The notes beneath the pieces were generated by a model. It worked only from the letters and a program-made list of their open reading frames with translations, ran no database searches and was not told the origin of the DNA. Positions 1-6,414 of a stretch of 9,610 nucleotides of DNA are shown one piece after another. Source of the stretch: Alistipes sp. (GTDB lineage Bacteria > Bacteroidota > Bacteroidia > Bacteroidales > Rikenellaceae). The first letter of the stretch is position 1. The number at the start of each line of letters is the position of its first letter. The stretch covers positions 83,837 to 93,446 of the forward strand of contig JAHZDG010000005.1 of the NCBI GenBank assembly GCA_019422485.1, given 5' to 3'. The position numbers and the translations under genes were made by a program.

Positions 1-2332
1 ATTCGGGCGAGGATTGCAACATCACCTTATACATCTGACCGAAACGGATGAAGTTCGAGGAGTAGAAACTCCCGATATAGGATTGGAGGGTTTCCATCGC
101 CTCATTGACGTTGACTCCCAGTTTGGCGGCCTGAGCCAGATCGACCTTGAGCAGGTATTGCGGGAAGTTGGGCTGAAACCCGGAAGAAACCCCTTGCAGA
201 CGGGGATCGCTATTGAGTTTTTCTACCAGTTGGTTGGCTACGCGAGCCGTTTCCTGGTACGATCCGGCGGTCTTGTCCTGCATCCGCAGTTCGAACCCGC
301 TGGCGTTCCCGAATCCCGGTACCGACGGAGGCAGGAAGAACTGAATCTCGGCATCCTTGATGTGGGCGGTACGTTCGGCGTAGATTTCGAGCAGTTCGGC
401 GGCGGTTTTATCGCGTTCGTTCCAGGGTTTGAGGTTGATCATCCCCATCCCGTAACTGGCGTCTTCGGTTTCGGTCATCAGGCTGTAACCGGCCAGCGTA
501 GAGATGGTTTCGACCTCTTCCAGGGGCAACAGCGCGGCCTGAATTTGGCTGAGGGCCTTTTCAGAACGTTCGAGGGTGGCTCCCGGCGGGGTATTGACGT
601 TGACATAGATCATCCCCTGGTCTTCGTTGGGAATAAAACCGGTCGGCAGCACGCTGTTGATTCCCCAGGTCGCTACGAAGAACAGCACCAGCGTGAGGTA
701 GGTGAGTACGCGACGGTTGAGGTATTTCCGCAGGCCGAGGTTGTAGCGCTCTTCGAAGCGGTCATAGCCCCGGTTGAAGACAATGAAGAAGCGTCGCAAC
801 AGATTGGGGCGTTTGCTTTTGCCCCGGTCGTGGCGCAGCAGCATGGCACACAGGGCCGGCGAGAGAGTCAGGGCGTTGATCCCCGAGATGACGATCGCGA
901 CGGCCAGGGTCAGGGAGAACTGCTGGTAGAAGATCCCCACGGTACCGGACATGAATCCTACCGGCACGAATACCGCCGACATGACCAGCGTGATGGCGAC
1001 GATCGCCCCCCCGATCTCTTTCATCGCTTCGACCGAAGCTTTGTAGGGGGAGAGCTTTTCGCGTTCCATTTTGACGTGCACCGCTTCGACCACCACGATG
1101 GCGTTGTCGACCACAATCCCGATGGCCAGCACCAGCGCGAAGAGGGTGAGCATGTTGATTGAGAATCCCAACATCTGCATGAAGAAGAAGGTCCCGATGA
1201 GCGATACCGGTACGGCGATGGCCGGGATGAGTGTCGCCCGGAGGTTCTGCAGGAAGATATAGACGACGATGAACACCAGGATGAAGGCCTCCAGCAGGGT
1301 TTTCAACACCGAAGCAATCGAGGCATCCAGGAAGCGTGATACGTCGTAGGAAATGTTGTAGTCCATGCCCGGCAGGAAGCTGCTCTCCTTGATCTCTTCC
1401 ATCTTGGCCTTGATGTTCTGGATCACCTCCCGCGCATTCGAACCGGGACGCTGTTTGATCATGATGGCGGCCGAAGGTTTCCCGTCGGTCATCGAAATCA
1501 TGTTGTAGTCTTCGGAGTCGAAGTCGATTTCGGCCACATCCTTCAGCTTCAGCAGAGAACCGTCGGGCAAGGCCTTGAGCACGATCTCTCCGTACTGCTC
1601 GGGGGTGCTGAACTTACCGGTGTATTGAAGGGTGTATTGCAGCTGTTGGGGCAGTTTGTCGGAGCTGATCCCGGTTTTACCCGGAGCGGCTTCGATGTTC
1701 TGGCTGCGGATGGCCTCCGTCACATCCTGAGGCGACATCTCGTAGGCGGCCAGCCGAAGCGGGTTCAACCACACTCGCATGGCGTAGTCGCGGCTCCCCA
1801 TGATTTCGACGAAACCTACCCCGTCGATACGTTTCAGTTCGCGCAGGATGTTGATATCGGTGAAGTTATAGACGAAGTTTTCCGTATGGGTGGTGTCCGA
1901 ACTGAGGATGTTCAGGTACATCAGCATACTGTTGACCTCCTTTTCGGTGATCACCCCGGCCCGGATCACCTCTTCCGGCAACTCATCGAGGACGGTCGTG
2001 ACGCGGTTTTGGACGTTCACCGCCGCCACGTCGGGGTCGGTTCCCACTTTGAAATAGATGGTTGTCAGTGACATCCCGTCATTGGTGCAGACGGTGGTCA
2101 TGTAGGTCATGCCGGGTACGCCGTTGATGGCGCGTTCCAGCGGAGTGGCAACGGTTTTGGACATCACGTCGGCGCTGGCCCCGGTGTAGCGGGCCGTTAC
2201 GGTCACCGAGGGGGGAACGATGTCCGGGAACTGGGTGATGGGCAGCGAGCTGAGGGCCAGCGCACCCAGGCAGATGAACAACACCGAGATAACCCCGGAG
2301 AGAATCGGCCTTTTAATGAATATTTTCAGCAT
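1..2332 (-). CDS. RND multidrug efflux permease, AcrB/HAE1 type (partial, C-terminus off the left edge)
   Basis: Inner-membrane, proton-driven RND pump subunit that works as a trimer with the adaptor encoded just upstream and a TolC-like outer-membrane channel. Translation from the ATG at 2332 begins MLKIFIKRPILSGVISVLF, matching the AcrB-type first transmembrane helix, and continues with the FPDIVPPSVTV porter segment. Later landmarks are the TM4 segment LAIGIVVDNAIVVVEAV (residues about 402-418), FIPNEDQGMIYVNV after the central linker, and SSNFIRFGQMYKVMLQ near the edge. All align by eye with AcrB. 777 codons are present; AcrB has about 1,050, so the last transmembrane helices (with the family's Lys940 and Thr978 equivalents) are missing only because the window ends. 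The TM4 acidic pair reads Asp409-Asn410 rather than Asp-Asp. No in-frame stop was seen in the stretches I translated. The start follows a very strong SD, and the gene is 13 bp downstream of the adaptor. Substrates cannot be read from the sequence. Confidence 0.95.
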   Translation of the reverse strand, partial: MLKIFIKRPILSGVISVLFICLGALALSSLPITQFPDIVPPSVTVTARYTGASADVMSKTVATPLERAINGVPGMTYMTTVCTNDGMSLTTIYFKVGTDPDVAAVNVQNRVTTVLDELPEEVIRAGVITEKEVNSMLMYLNILSSDTTHTENFVYNFTDINILRELKRIDGVGFVEIMGSRDYAMRVWLNPLRLAAYEMSPQDVTEAIRSQNIEAAPGKTGISSDKLPQQLQYTLQYTGKFSTPEQYGEIVLKALPDGSLLKLKDVAEIDFDSEDYNMISMTDGKPSAAIMIKQRPGSNAREVIQNIKAKMEEIKESSFLPGMDYNISYDVSRFLDASIASVLKTLLEAFILVFIVVYIFLQNLRATLIPAIAVPVSLIGTFFFMQMLGFSINMLTLFALVLAIGIVVDNAIVVVEAVHVKMEREKLSPYKASVEAMKEIGGAIVAITLVMSAVFVPVGFMSGTVGIFYQQFSLTLAVAIVISGINALTLSPALCAMLLRHDRGKSKRPNLLRRFFIVFNRGYDRFEERYNLGLRKYLNRRVLTYLTLVLFFVATWGINSVLPTGFIPNEDQGMIYVNVNTPPGATLERSEKALSQIQAALLPLEEVETISTLAGYSLMTETEDASYGMGMINLKPWNERDKTAAELLEIYAERTAHIKDAEIQFFLPPSVPGFGNASGFELRMQDKTAGSYQETARVANQLVEKLNSDPRLQGVSSGFQPNFPQYLLKVDLAQAAKLGVNVNEAMETLQSYIGSFYSSNFIRFGQMYKVMLQSSPE

Positions 2333-2337
2333 AGATT

Positions 2338-2345
2338 CTCCTCCT
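2338..2345 (-). promoter_or_regulatory. Strong Shine-Dalgarno of the RND permease
   Basis: On the minus strand the spacer reads AGGAGGAG followed by AATCT and the ATG at 2332, an almost perfect anti-16S match at 5-nt spacing. This fixes the permease start. It stands out because most other starts in this window (adaptor, esterase, S7, S10, L3) have no obvious SD, as is common in Bacteroidetes. Confidence 0.8.
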
Positions 2346-3503
2346 CTATTGTTTGGATTCGTTTTGCGATCGTTTGGCTTCTATTTCCCGGCGGATGGCG
2401 TCGAAGTCGCGTTTTTCGGGGGTGATCTTCATGCCGTCCTTGAGCAGCTGAACCCCTTCGAAAACGATGGTCGTCCCCGGCGTAAAATCCTGGGTGACAT
2501 AGAAGTCGTGGTAGCGTTCCAGCGGTTCGAAACTCTGAACCTTGACCACTCCGGTCGAATCGACCGTGTATACGTAGGTGAAGTCCTGAATCTCGAACGT
2601 CGACTGATGAGGAACCAGATAAACGCTGTCGCGTTTGGTTTTCATCTGGATTTTCCCGCTCACGCCGTGTTTGAGCAGCAGGTCGGGGTTGGGGAAGCGT
2701 ACCCGGAAGGCAATCGAACCCGTCCCGCGTTCGAAGTCGCCTTCGACGGTTTCCATGCGGCCCAGATGGGGATAGATGGTCCCGTCGGAAAGTACCAGTT
2801 CGATGCTGTCGGTTTCGGGCTGGCGTTCACCGTTGAGCAGCGAGCGTTTGTAACGGAGGTATTCGCTTTCGTTGACTTTGTAATATGCGAAGACTTCCGA
2901 TACGTCGCTGACGGTCGTCAACAGGCTTTGAGGAGTGACCAGACTCCCGACCTTATAAGGAATGCGGTCGATGTAGCCGTCGAAAGGCGCCGTGATGCGG
3001 GTGTAGGCGTAATGGGTGCGGGCCAATTGCAGTTTGGCTTTGGCCTGACGCACTTTCATGCGGGCCACTTCCTGTTCCGTCCGGGCCTGATCGAGGCGGA
3101 TCTGGGCAATGATCTCTTTTTCGACCATGCGTTGGATGCGTTCGGCTTCGTAATCGGCCATTTGAAGCTCGGCTTCAGCCTGTTTCAGGTTGGCTTCGGC
3201 CTCTTTGAGGGCTTCGTCGTATTCGGCCGGATCCAGCGTGAAAAGCAGTTGACCCTGATGGACCAGTTGACCTTCATCGACGTGGATCTTGGCTACGAAT
3301 CCCGATACTTTGGGTTGCACTTCGACAAATTGAACCGCCTGAATGTCGGCCACATAGGACTGATTGACCTCTACCGAGGTGGGGAACAGATCGACAACAG
3401 GCGTTGGGTTTCCCTCTTTGTTGTTCTTTTTCTGAGCGTTTTGGCAACCGACGCAGAGCAGAACGGCCGCCAGACAGGTCGTTAAGGAAAGATGAATATT
3501 CAT
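2346..3503 (-). CDS. RND efflux periplasmic adaptor (membrane fusion protein), lipoprotein
   Basis: Periplasmic adaptor that bridges the RND permease to the outer-membrane channel. The 385 residues fit the AcrA/MexA family. An N-terminal signal ends in a lipobox-like LCVGC, predicting lipidation at Cys20; Cys at -3 is slightly unusual. Next come the first lipoyl half-motif (about 60-92, VQPKVSGFVAKIHVDEGQLV), a long Ala/Glu/Gln-rich coiled-coil hairpin (about 94-162), the second lipoyl half (about 165-200, YTRITAPFDGYIDR), a beta-barrel (about 205-285) and a membrane-proximal domain (about 290-365) ending in a charged tail. TAPFDGYI is typical of the family. The ATG at 3503 immediately precedes the signal peptide. 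The gene ends 13 bp before the permease and is surely co-transcribed with it. Upstream, a 108-bp gap to the small exported ORF holds a palindrome and a weak promoter-like sequence. Confidence 0.95.
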   Translation of the reverse strand: MNIHLSLTTCLAAVLLCVGCQNAQKKNNKEGNPTPVVDLFPTSVEVNQSYVADIQAVQFVEVQPKVSGFVAKIHVDEGQLVHQGQLLFTLDPAEYDEALKEAEANLKQAEAELQMADYEAERIQRMVEKEIIAQIRLDQARTEQEVARMKVRQAKAKLQLARTHYAYTRITAPFDGYIDRIPYKVGSLVTPQSLLTTVSDVSEVFAYYKVNESEYLRYKRSLLNGERQPETDSIELVLSDGTIYPHLGRMETVEGDFERGTGSIAFRVRFPNPDLLLKHGVSGKIQMKTKRDSVYLVPHQSTFEIQDFTYVYTVDSTGVVKVQSFEPLERYHDFYVTQDFTPGTTIVFEGVQLLKDGMKITPEKRDFDAIRREIEAKRSQNESKQ

Positions 3504-3542
3504 GGGTGGAGATATGTTTTTAAAGCGAGGAATGGATTCGAC

Positions 3543-3571
3543 ACAACATAACCGGGCGAACCTCTCTCCAA
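3543..3571 (-). promoter_or_regulatory. Weak candidate promoter just upstream of the adaptor gene
   Basis: On the minus strand, TATGTTGT (3543-3550) partly matches the Bacteroidetes -7 box TAnnTTTG. A TTG (3569-3571) lies 18 nt further upstream, which is close to the usual -33 spacing. Transcription would begin about 30 nt before the adaptor ATG. The -7 match is imperfect, and a better promoter exists upstream at 4032-4062, so this may be internal or not real. Confidence 0.25.
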
Positions 3572-3579
3572 CATGTTGG
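3568..3579. repeat. 12-bp perfect palindrome, possible operator
   Basis: CCAACATGTTGG is a perfect 12-bp inverted repeat in the 108-bp gap between the small exported ORF and the adaptor gene. It overlaps the -33 element of the weak candidate promoter, a position where a TetR- or MarR-like repressor of an efflux operon could bind. No regulator gene lies in the window, so the role is inferred from position only. Confidence 0.35.
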
Positions 3580-3611
3580 GAAGGGGGTCGCCAGAGCAGG
3601 CTGCAGATAGA

Positions 3612-3971
3612 TCAAATCAAAAAGACGCAATAAGTCTCATGGGGCGAATGCCCGGAGAGAGGAGAGAATGGGTATGCGTTTTTTTTCAAGCTCTTGGTAG
3701 ATAAGAGCGTTTCCGGGCCGTGCAGAGCGTGACGTAGAAGCAGGTCACTGGTGGTCCGGAAGGTGTATTTGGCGAGTTGAATCTGGCGGAGAATGGTGCG
3801 GAACGAATTGCGGGCGGTATAATCGTCCTCTTCTTCGACCGGTTGTTGCACTTCAGAGGTTTCGTGCAGGGAATTTAGTAAAGCCGACGGCTCGATGGTG
3901 AAAAGATAACTTCCGCCATACAAGTGGAACTGGAAAAACAATAGCCCTAAAAAACACAGAATCTTTTTCAC
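3612..3971 (-). CDS. Small predicted exported protein of unknown function heading the efflux operon
   Basis: I do not recognise this 119-residue protein. It begins MKKILCFLGLLFFQFHLYGG, a typical Sec signal peptide with cleavage expected near residue 20. An acidic patch follows (VEEEDD, about 45-50), then a basic, Leu-rich helix-like stretch (about 53-82) and a C-terminus ending HETYCVFLI with one Cys. The start is a GTG at 3971; no nearby in-frame ATG exists and an in-frame TAA lies a few codons upstream. It is probably real because a near-consensus promoter sits about 60 bp upstream on the same strand, and the codon after the start region fits an export signal. It lies 108 bp before the adaptor and is probably co-transcribed with it. 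It could be an efflux-associated accessory peptide or a leader-like gene; nothing in the sequence decides. Confidence 0.6.
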   Translation of the reverse strand: MKKILCFLGLLFFQFHLYGGSYLFTIEPSALLNSLHETSEVQQPVEEEDDYTARNSFRTILRQIQLAKYTFRTTSDLLLRHALHGPETLLSTKSLKKNAYPFSPLSGHSPHETYCVFLI

Positions 3972-4031
3972 AAGCTGTTTATTGTTTTAGCAATTTCGTC
4001 TTATTTTGCTTACTAAATGTTCAAATTTTCG

Positions 4032-4062
4032 CAAAAATATTGAGAATTTTTCGTTTTTCCAA
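4032..4062 (-). promoter_or_regulatory. Bacteroidetes-type promoter of the small ORF / efflux operon
   Basis: Read on the minus strand, the -7 element TATTTTTG (4032-4039) matches TAnnTTTG exactly. A TTG (4060-4062) lies 20 nt upstream as the -33 element. The spacer is A-rich (GAAAAACGAAAAA). Transcription should begin near 4022-4027, giving an untranslated leader of about 50 nt before the GTG at 3971. It lies just beyond the terminator of the preceding transcription unit, which supports a fresh start here. Confidence 0.65.
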
Positions 4063-4105
4063 GGCCAAAATGAATGGAATCTCTTCTCGGATCGGGATCT
4101 ATATG

Positions 4106-4139
4106 AAAAAGCCGCATTCCATTCGGGATGCGGCTTTTT
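4106..4139 (-). terminator. Strong intrinsic terminator ending the esterase unit
   Basis: AAAAAGCCGCATTCC (4106-4120) and GGGATGCGGCTTTTT (4125-4139) form a 15-bp stem with a 4-nt loop, flanked by A5 and T5 so that it can act in both directions. On the minus strand one pair near the loop is a mismatch, leaving 12 continuous pairs. It lies 23 bp past the stop at 4163 and separates the esterase unit from the efflux promoter at 4032-4062. No plus-strand gene reads into it. Confidence 0.85.
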
Positions 4140-4162
4140 ATAGCGTTTGAGGAACGGGGTAA

Positions 4163-4531
4163 TTATTGGTAGGCCAATCCGATCAGTTGATCGCCGCCCC
4201 AGGAGTTGATGCGGCGGTGAAGGGTGTCTACGGTTTTCCCGTCCCGCAAAATGCGCAAGGTTAGATTCATCGGAGGGGAGTCGGCTACCTGAGAAGAGTC
4301 GGGCAGTCGTCGCGGAACCACGTACAGGCAGACTTTTACTTGGGAAACGGCTTCCGGGCTCTCCACCCGCAGTGTTTTGGGAGAGGGGCCTTCCTGATGT
4401 TGGGCACTGTGCATGCCGATCTGTATCCCCTGGGCATCGTAAAGATATAGATGCAGGTAGACATTCATCTGTTGCCAAATGCGTTCGTCGGCTTCGGCTT
4501 CCAGGGCAAAGGTATGGAGGTCTTGTTTCAA
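4163..4531 (-). CDS. Uncharacterised small ORF downstream of the esterase; start uncertain, possibly 5'-truncated
   Basis: I do not recognise the product. From a TTG at 4531 it gives 122 residues. Alternating hydrophobic strands (VYLHLYLYDAQG, VKVCLYVVPR, NLTLRILRDGKTV) suggest a small beta-sandwich, ending INSWGGDQLIGLAYQ. There is no signal peptide. The first ATG is at 4468 and would give 101 residues. The reading frame stays open back to a TGA at 4604-4606, with protein-like sequence (FPATLPIHTNRHKPFPI) before the TTG, yet no ATG or GTG occurs there and no start has an SD. It may be the tail of a longer protein that lost its 5' end, or a real gene with an unusual start. It sits between the esterase stop (4659) and the terminator, so it is probably transcribed with the esterase. 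Confidence 0.45.
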   Translation of the reverse strand: MKQDLHTFALEAEADERIWQQMNVYLHLYLYDAQGIQIGMHSAQHQEGPSPKTLRVESPEAVSQVKVCLYVVPRRLPDSSQVADSPPMNLTLRILRDGKTVDTLHRRINSWGGDQLIGLAYQ

Positions 4532-4658
4532 AATCGGGAACGGTTTGTGGCGGTTGGTGTGAATCGGCAGTGTCGCGGGGAAACTCCCCTTGTGAATCGG
4601 TTTTCAGGTATCAGTAACTTCTCCGAGAAACGGGTATCCGGTCGGATGTAGCGGCCGG

Positions 4659-5588
4659 TTATTTGACTGCTTGTTCCTGTTCTTCCTGTGCTTTGTACTG
4701 TTTTTCGCGTTGGAAGTAGTTGTCGAAAAAGACCAGCTGGAAGCTGATGGCGTTGCGTCCGTATTCGGAGTTGTGGATCCCGGGACGGACGATGTAGTCA
4801 TGCACGATGTTGTTGTGCAGCATGGCTTGATGCAGGGCGGCGTTTACGTCAAAGAAGAAATCATCCGTCCCGCAGTCGATGATGATCGCCAACTGGTGCG
4901 GCTGCATCTTGCGCAGGTTGACATTGCCCCAGCTGCGGGGAACCCCCTGACCCGCTTTGATGCGGAACAGTTGGGTAGCAACGGTATGTTCGTCCCATAC
5001 TTCCGGGTTTTCGTAATATTCACCCAGGTGGCGTTTCATGCCCCAGTTGTCGGGGAAGGGACGGATGTCGACCCCGCCGTGTACGGCCCCGCAGGCTCCG
5101 AAGATGTCGTTATGACGGATGGCCAGCCACAGGGCCCCGTGACCGCCCATGCTGTTACCCGAGATGGCGCGTCCCGTACGATCTTTCAGGGTGTTGTAAT
5201 GGGAGTCGATATAGTCGATCAGTTCTTTGGATACATAGGTTTCGTATCGGTAATCCTTCACTTTGGGGCTGTCCCAATACCAGCTGTCGTAACCGCCGTC
5301 GGGGCAGACGATGATGCAGCGCAAACGGCTGGCATCCTGAGGTAATTCGGGGCGGATTCCGATCCAGGAATTATAACTACCGCTATATCCATGCAACAAA
5401 TAGATGACTGGATAGGCTTCTGCGGCCTGAGGATCGTATCCCTCGGGCAGGATGATGACGTTTTTGACCGATTTGTTCATCGAAGGGCTGAACACGGCGA
5501 CGGTGTCTACGCTTTGAGCGTTGAGCGAGCTGATCGTCCAGGCAAAGAGCAACGTCAGCAATAAAGCCGGTTTGAAGAATTTCATCAT
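4659..5588 (-). CDS. Secreted alpha/beta-hydrolase, putative esterase (esterase D / S-formylglutathione hydrolase-like fold)
   Basis: Predicted exported serine hydrolase of the putative-esterase family, which includes carbohydrate (for example feruloyl or acetyl-xylan) esterases; the substrate cannot be assigned. Numbered from the ATG at 5588 (309 residues), a signal peptide covers about 1-25 (MMKFFKPALLLTLLF...LNAQS). The oxyanion-side motif HGYSG is at about 66-70. The nucleophile elbow GNSMG places the catalytic Ser at 146. The CGTDDFF segment near 239-245 supplies the likely Asp (242 or 243), and PGIHNSEYG the likely His at 272. All three members of the triad are therefore present. A more upstream TTG at 5621 is open in frame but overlaps the -7 box of the promoter and would place a charged extension before the signal peptide, so ATG 5588 (or 5585) is preferred. 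No SD is visible. The C-terminus is Gln/Glu-rich. It is transcribed divergently from rpsL. Confidence 0.88.
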   Translation of the reverse strand: MMKFFKPALLLTLLFAWTISSLNAQSVDTVAVFSPSMNKSVKNVIILPEGYDPQAAEAYPVIYLLHGYSGSYNSWIGIRPELPQDASRLRCIIVCPDGGYDSWYWDSPKVKDYRYETYVSKELIDYIDSHYNTLKDRTGRAISGNSMGGHGALWLAIRHNDIFGACGAVHGGVDIRPFPDNWGMKRHLGEYYENPEVWDEHTVATQLFRIKAGQGVPRSWGNVNLRKMQPHQLAIIIDCGTDDFFFDVNAALHQAMLHNNIVHDYIVRPGIHNSEYGRNAISFQLVFFDNYFQREKQYKAQEEQEQAVK

Positions 5589-5618
5589 GAATGAAAGGAT
5601 TTTTGGATGTTTACCGAA

Positions 5619-5650
5619 CAAAGATAATAGAAAAAGCGCAGAGCTGGAAA
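5619..5650 (-). promoter_or_regulatory. Candidate Bacteroidetes promoter of the esterase
   Basis: On the minus strand, TATCTTTG (5619-5626) matches the -7 consensus TAnnTTTG exactly. About 20 nt upstream the sequence reads TTTC, three of four bases of the TTTG -33 box. Transcription would begin near 5609-5614, leaving a leader of about 22-25 nt to the ATG at 5588. This supports the downstream start. Confidence 0.5.
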
Positions 5651-5772
5651 GTCGGCTTTGATTTTTTTATTGCAGTCTCAGCAATAGCTTTTTAGGAGTG
5701 AGTATCTATAGAATCGATAGTTTTCTCTAATGGTTTATTGTGTTTGATAAGAATAAAGAATAATTGAGTGGC

Positions 5773-5852
5773 CGAAAAGGAGGCTGAAAAACCCCGAAAA
5801 GCCGCAGAATCAGGCGAAAAAAGTGTGTAAAATGTTGCAGTGTCGGAAAAAA
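5773..5852. promoter_or_regulatory. Phased A-tracts upstream of the str-operon promoter (likely curved DNA)
   Basis: Within the 354-bp divergent gap, runs of A occur at 5775-5778, 5787-5791, 5797-5800, 5817-5822, 5829-5832 and 5847-5852, several within a repeated CGAAAA word. The first and last centres are 73 bp apart, about seven helical turns, and the intermediate spacings are roughly multiples of 10-11 bp. This is the arrangement that bends DNA. It runs directly into the rpsL promoter, so an activating role like that of an UP element or bend is plausible but inferred. The rest of the gap (about 5651-5770) is AT-rich with no recognisable element. Confidence 0.4.
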
Positions 5853-5864
5853 TCCCTATATTTG
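5835..5864 (+). promoter_or_regulatory. Promoter of the rpsL-rpsG-fusA-rpsJ-rplC operon
   Basis: TTG at 5835-5837 and TATATTTG at 5857-5864, separated by 19 nt, match the Bacteroidetes -33/-7 consensus. The -7 box is perfect to TAnnTTTG. Transcription is expected near 5870, giving a leader of about 70 nt before the S12 ATG. It is the only good plus-strand promoter seen, so the whole translation cluster in the window probably depends on it. Confidence 0.75.
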
Positions 5865-5884
5865 CAGTCCATTTTGTTCAATGG

Positions 5885-5903
5885 TGGGGCATGTTATGTC
5901 CCA
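5885..5903 (+). promoter_or_regulatory. Short hairpin in the rpsL 5' leader
   Basis: TGGGGC (5885-5890) pairs with GTCCCA (5898-5903), including one G-U, around a 7-nt loop. It lies about 15-30 nt into the predicted transcript and ends 39 nt before the S12 ATG. It may stabilise the mRNA or form part of an autoregulatory site. It is too small to assign on its own. Confidence 0.25.
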
Positions 5904-5942
5904 GAGTAAAGGATCTAATCAATTAAAGTTAAAGGATTTACA

Positions 5943-6326
5943 ATGCCAACGATTCAACAGTTAGTACGTAAAGGAAGAACCAAGCCGTGCTTTAACAGCA
6001 AAGCACCCGCATTGGATGCTTGTCCTCAGAGACGTGGCGTTTGTGTACGTGTGTACACGACTACGCCCAAGAAGCCGAACTCGGCCATGCGTAAAGTGGC
6101 CCGTGTACGCTTGACCAACGGTAAGGAAGTCAACGCTTACATCCCTGGCGAAGGTCACAATCTGCAGGAACACTCGATTGTACTGGTTCGCGGGGGTCGT
6201 GTGAAAGACCTTCCGGGGGTTCGTTATCACCTGGTTCGCGGAGCTCTCGACTCAGCTGGTGTAGACGGTCGTCGTCAACGTCGTTCGAAGTACGGAGCCA
6301 AACGTCCGAAAGAAACCAAAAAATAG
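5943..6326 (+). CDS. rpsL: 30S ribosomal protein S12
   Basis: Universal decoding-centre protein of the small subunit. The 127 residues match the family in length and sequence: PTIQQLVRKGR at the start, CPQRRGVCVRVYTTTPKKPNSA (about 27-48), GEGHNLQEHS (about 69-78) and RVKDLPGVRYH (about 86-96). The streptomycin-related residues are the ordinary Lys43 and Lys88, so no known resistance change is seen. Asp89, the residue methylthiolated in other bacteria (E. coli Asp88), is present in its usual context. The ATG at 5943 follows AAAGGA (5931-5936) at 6-nt spacing, a modest SD. First gene of the operon, with the promoter at 5835-5864. Confidence 0.99.
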   Translation: MPTIQQLVRKGRTKPCFNSKAPALDACPQRRGVCVRVYTTTPKKPNSAMRKVARVRLTNGKEVNAYIPGEGHNLQEHSIVLVRGGRVKDLPGVRYHLVRGALDSAGVDGRRQRRSKYGAKRPKETKK

Positions 6327-6363
6327 CAGGCCGCATTCGCCCTGCAGGCCGTGAGAGTCGGCC
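6326..6363 (+). promoter_or_regulatory. Two tandem hairpins in the S12-S7 spacer
   Basis: Starting at the last base of the rpsL stop codon, GCAGG (6326-6330) pairs with CCTGC (6341-6345) around a 10-nt loop. GGCCG (6347-6351) then pairs with CGGCC (6359-6363) around TGAGAGT. Neither has a T-run, so they are not terminators. In E. coli the equivalent spacer carries the binding site through which S7 represses its own translation. A similar role here is an inference from position only. Confidence 0.35.
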
Positions 6364-6414
6364 GGATGAAAACAACATTTAATTTGCAACCCAAAGCCTT
6401 TATTACATTAAGCA

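Noticed and set aside
14..1162. A 382-codon plus-strand open frame at the left end
   Set aside because: It lies codon-for-codon opposite the RND permease frame, which has clear AcrB homology. The same applies to the plus-strand frame at 1625-2071.
2220..3485. A 421-codon plus-strand open frame opposite the adaptor gene
   Set aside because: It is a mirror of the adaptor and permease coding strand, rich in Phe, Gly and Asp, with no recognisable motif, promoter or SD.
3987..4478. A 163-codon minus-strand frame spanning the terminator at 4106-4139
   Set aside because: It runs through a strong intrinsic terminator and the efflux promoter, and its sequence is basic and Ser/Pro-rich like an out-of-frame translation of the 4163-4531 ORF.
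5589..5621. Longer esterase start at TTG 5621
   Set aside because: It overlaps the -7 element of the esterase promoter and adds a charged stretch before an otherwise normal signal peptide.
5668..5686. TATTGC...GCAATA hairpin followed by a T-run in the divergent gap
   Set aside because: The stem is only six mostly A-T pairs and no plus-strand gene lies upstream to be terminated.
6374..6390. TTAATTTG-like -7 box in the rpsL-rpsG spacer
   Set aside because: The second base does not match TAnnTTTG and no TTG lies at the right distance upstream.
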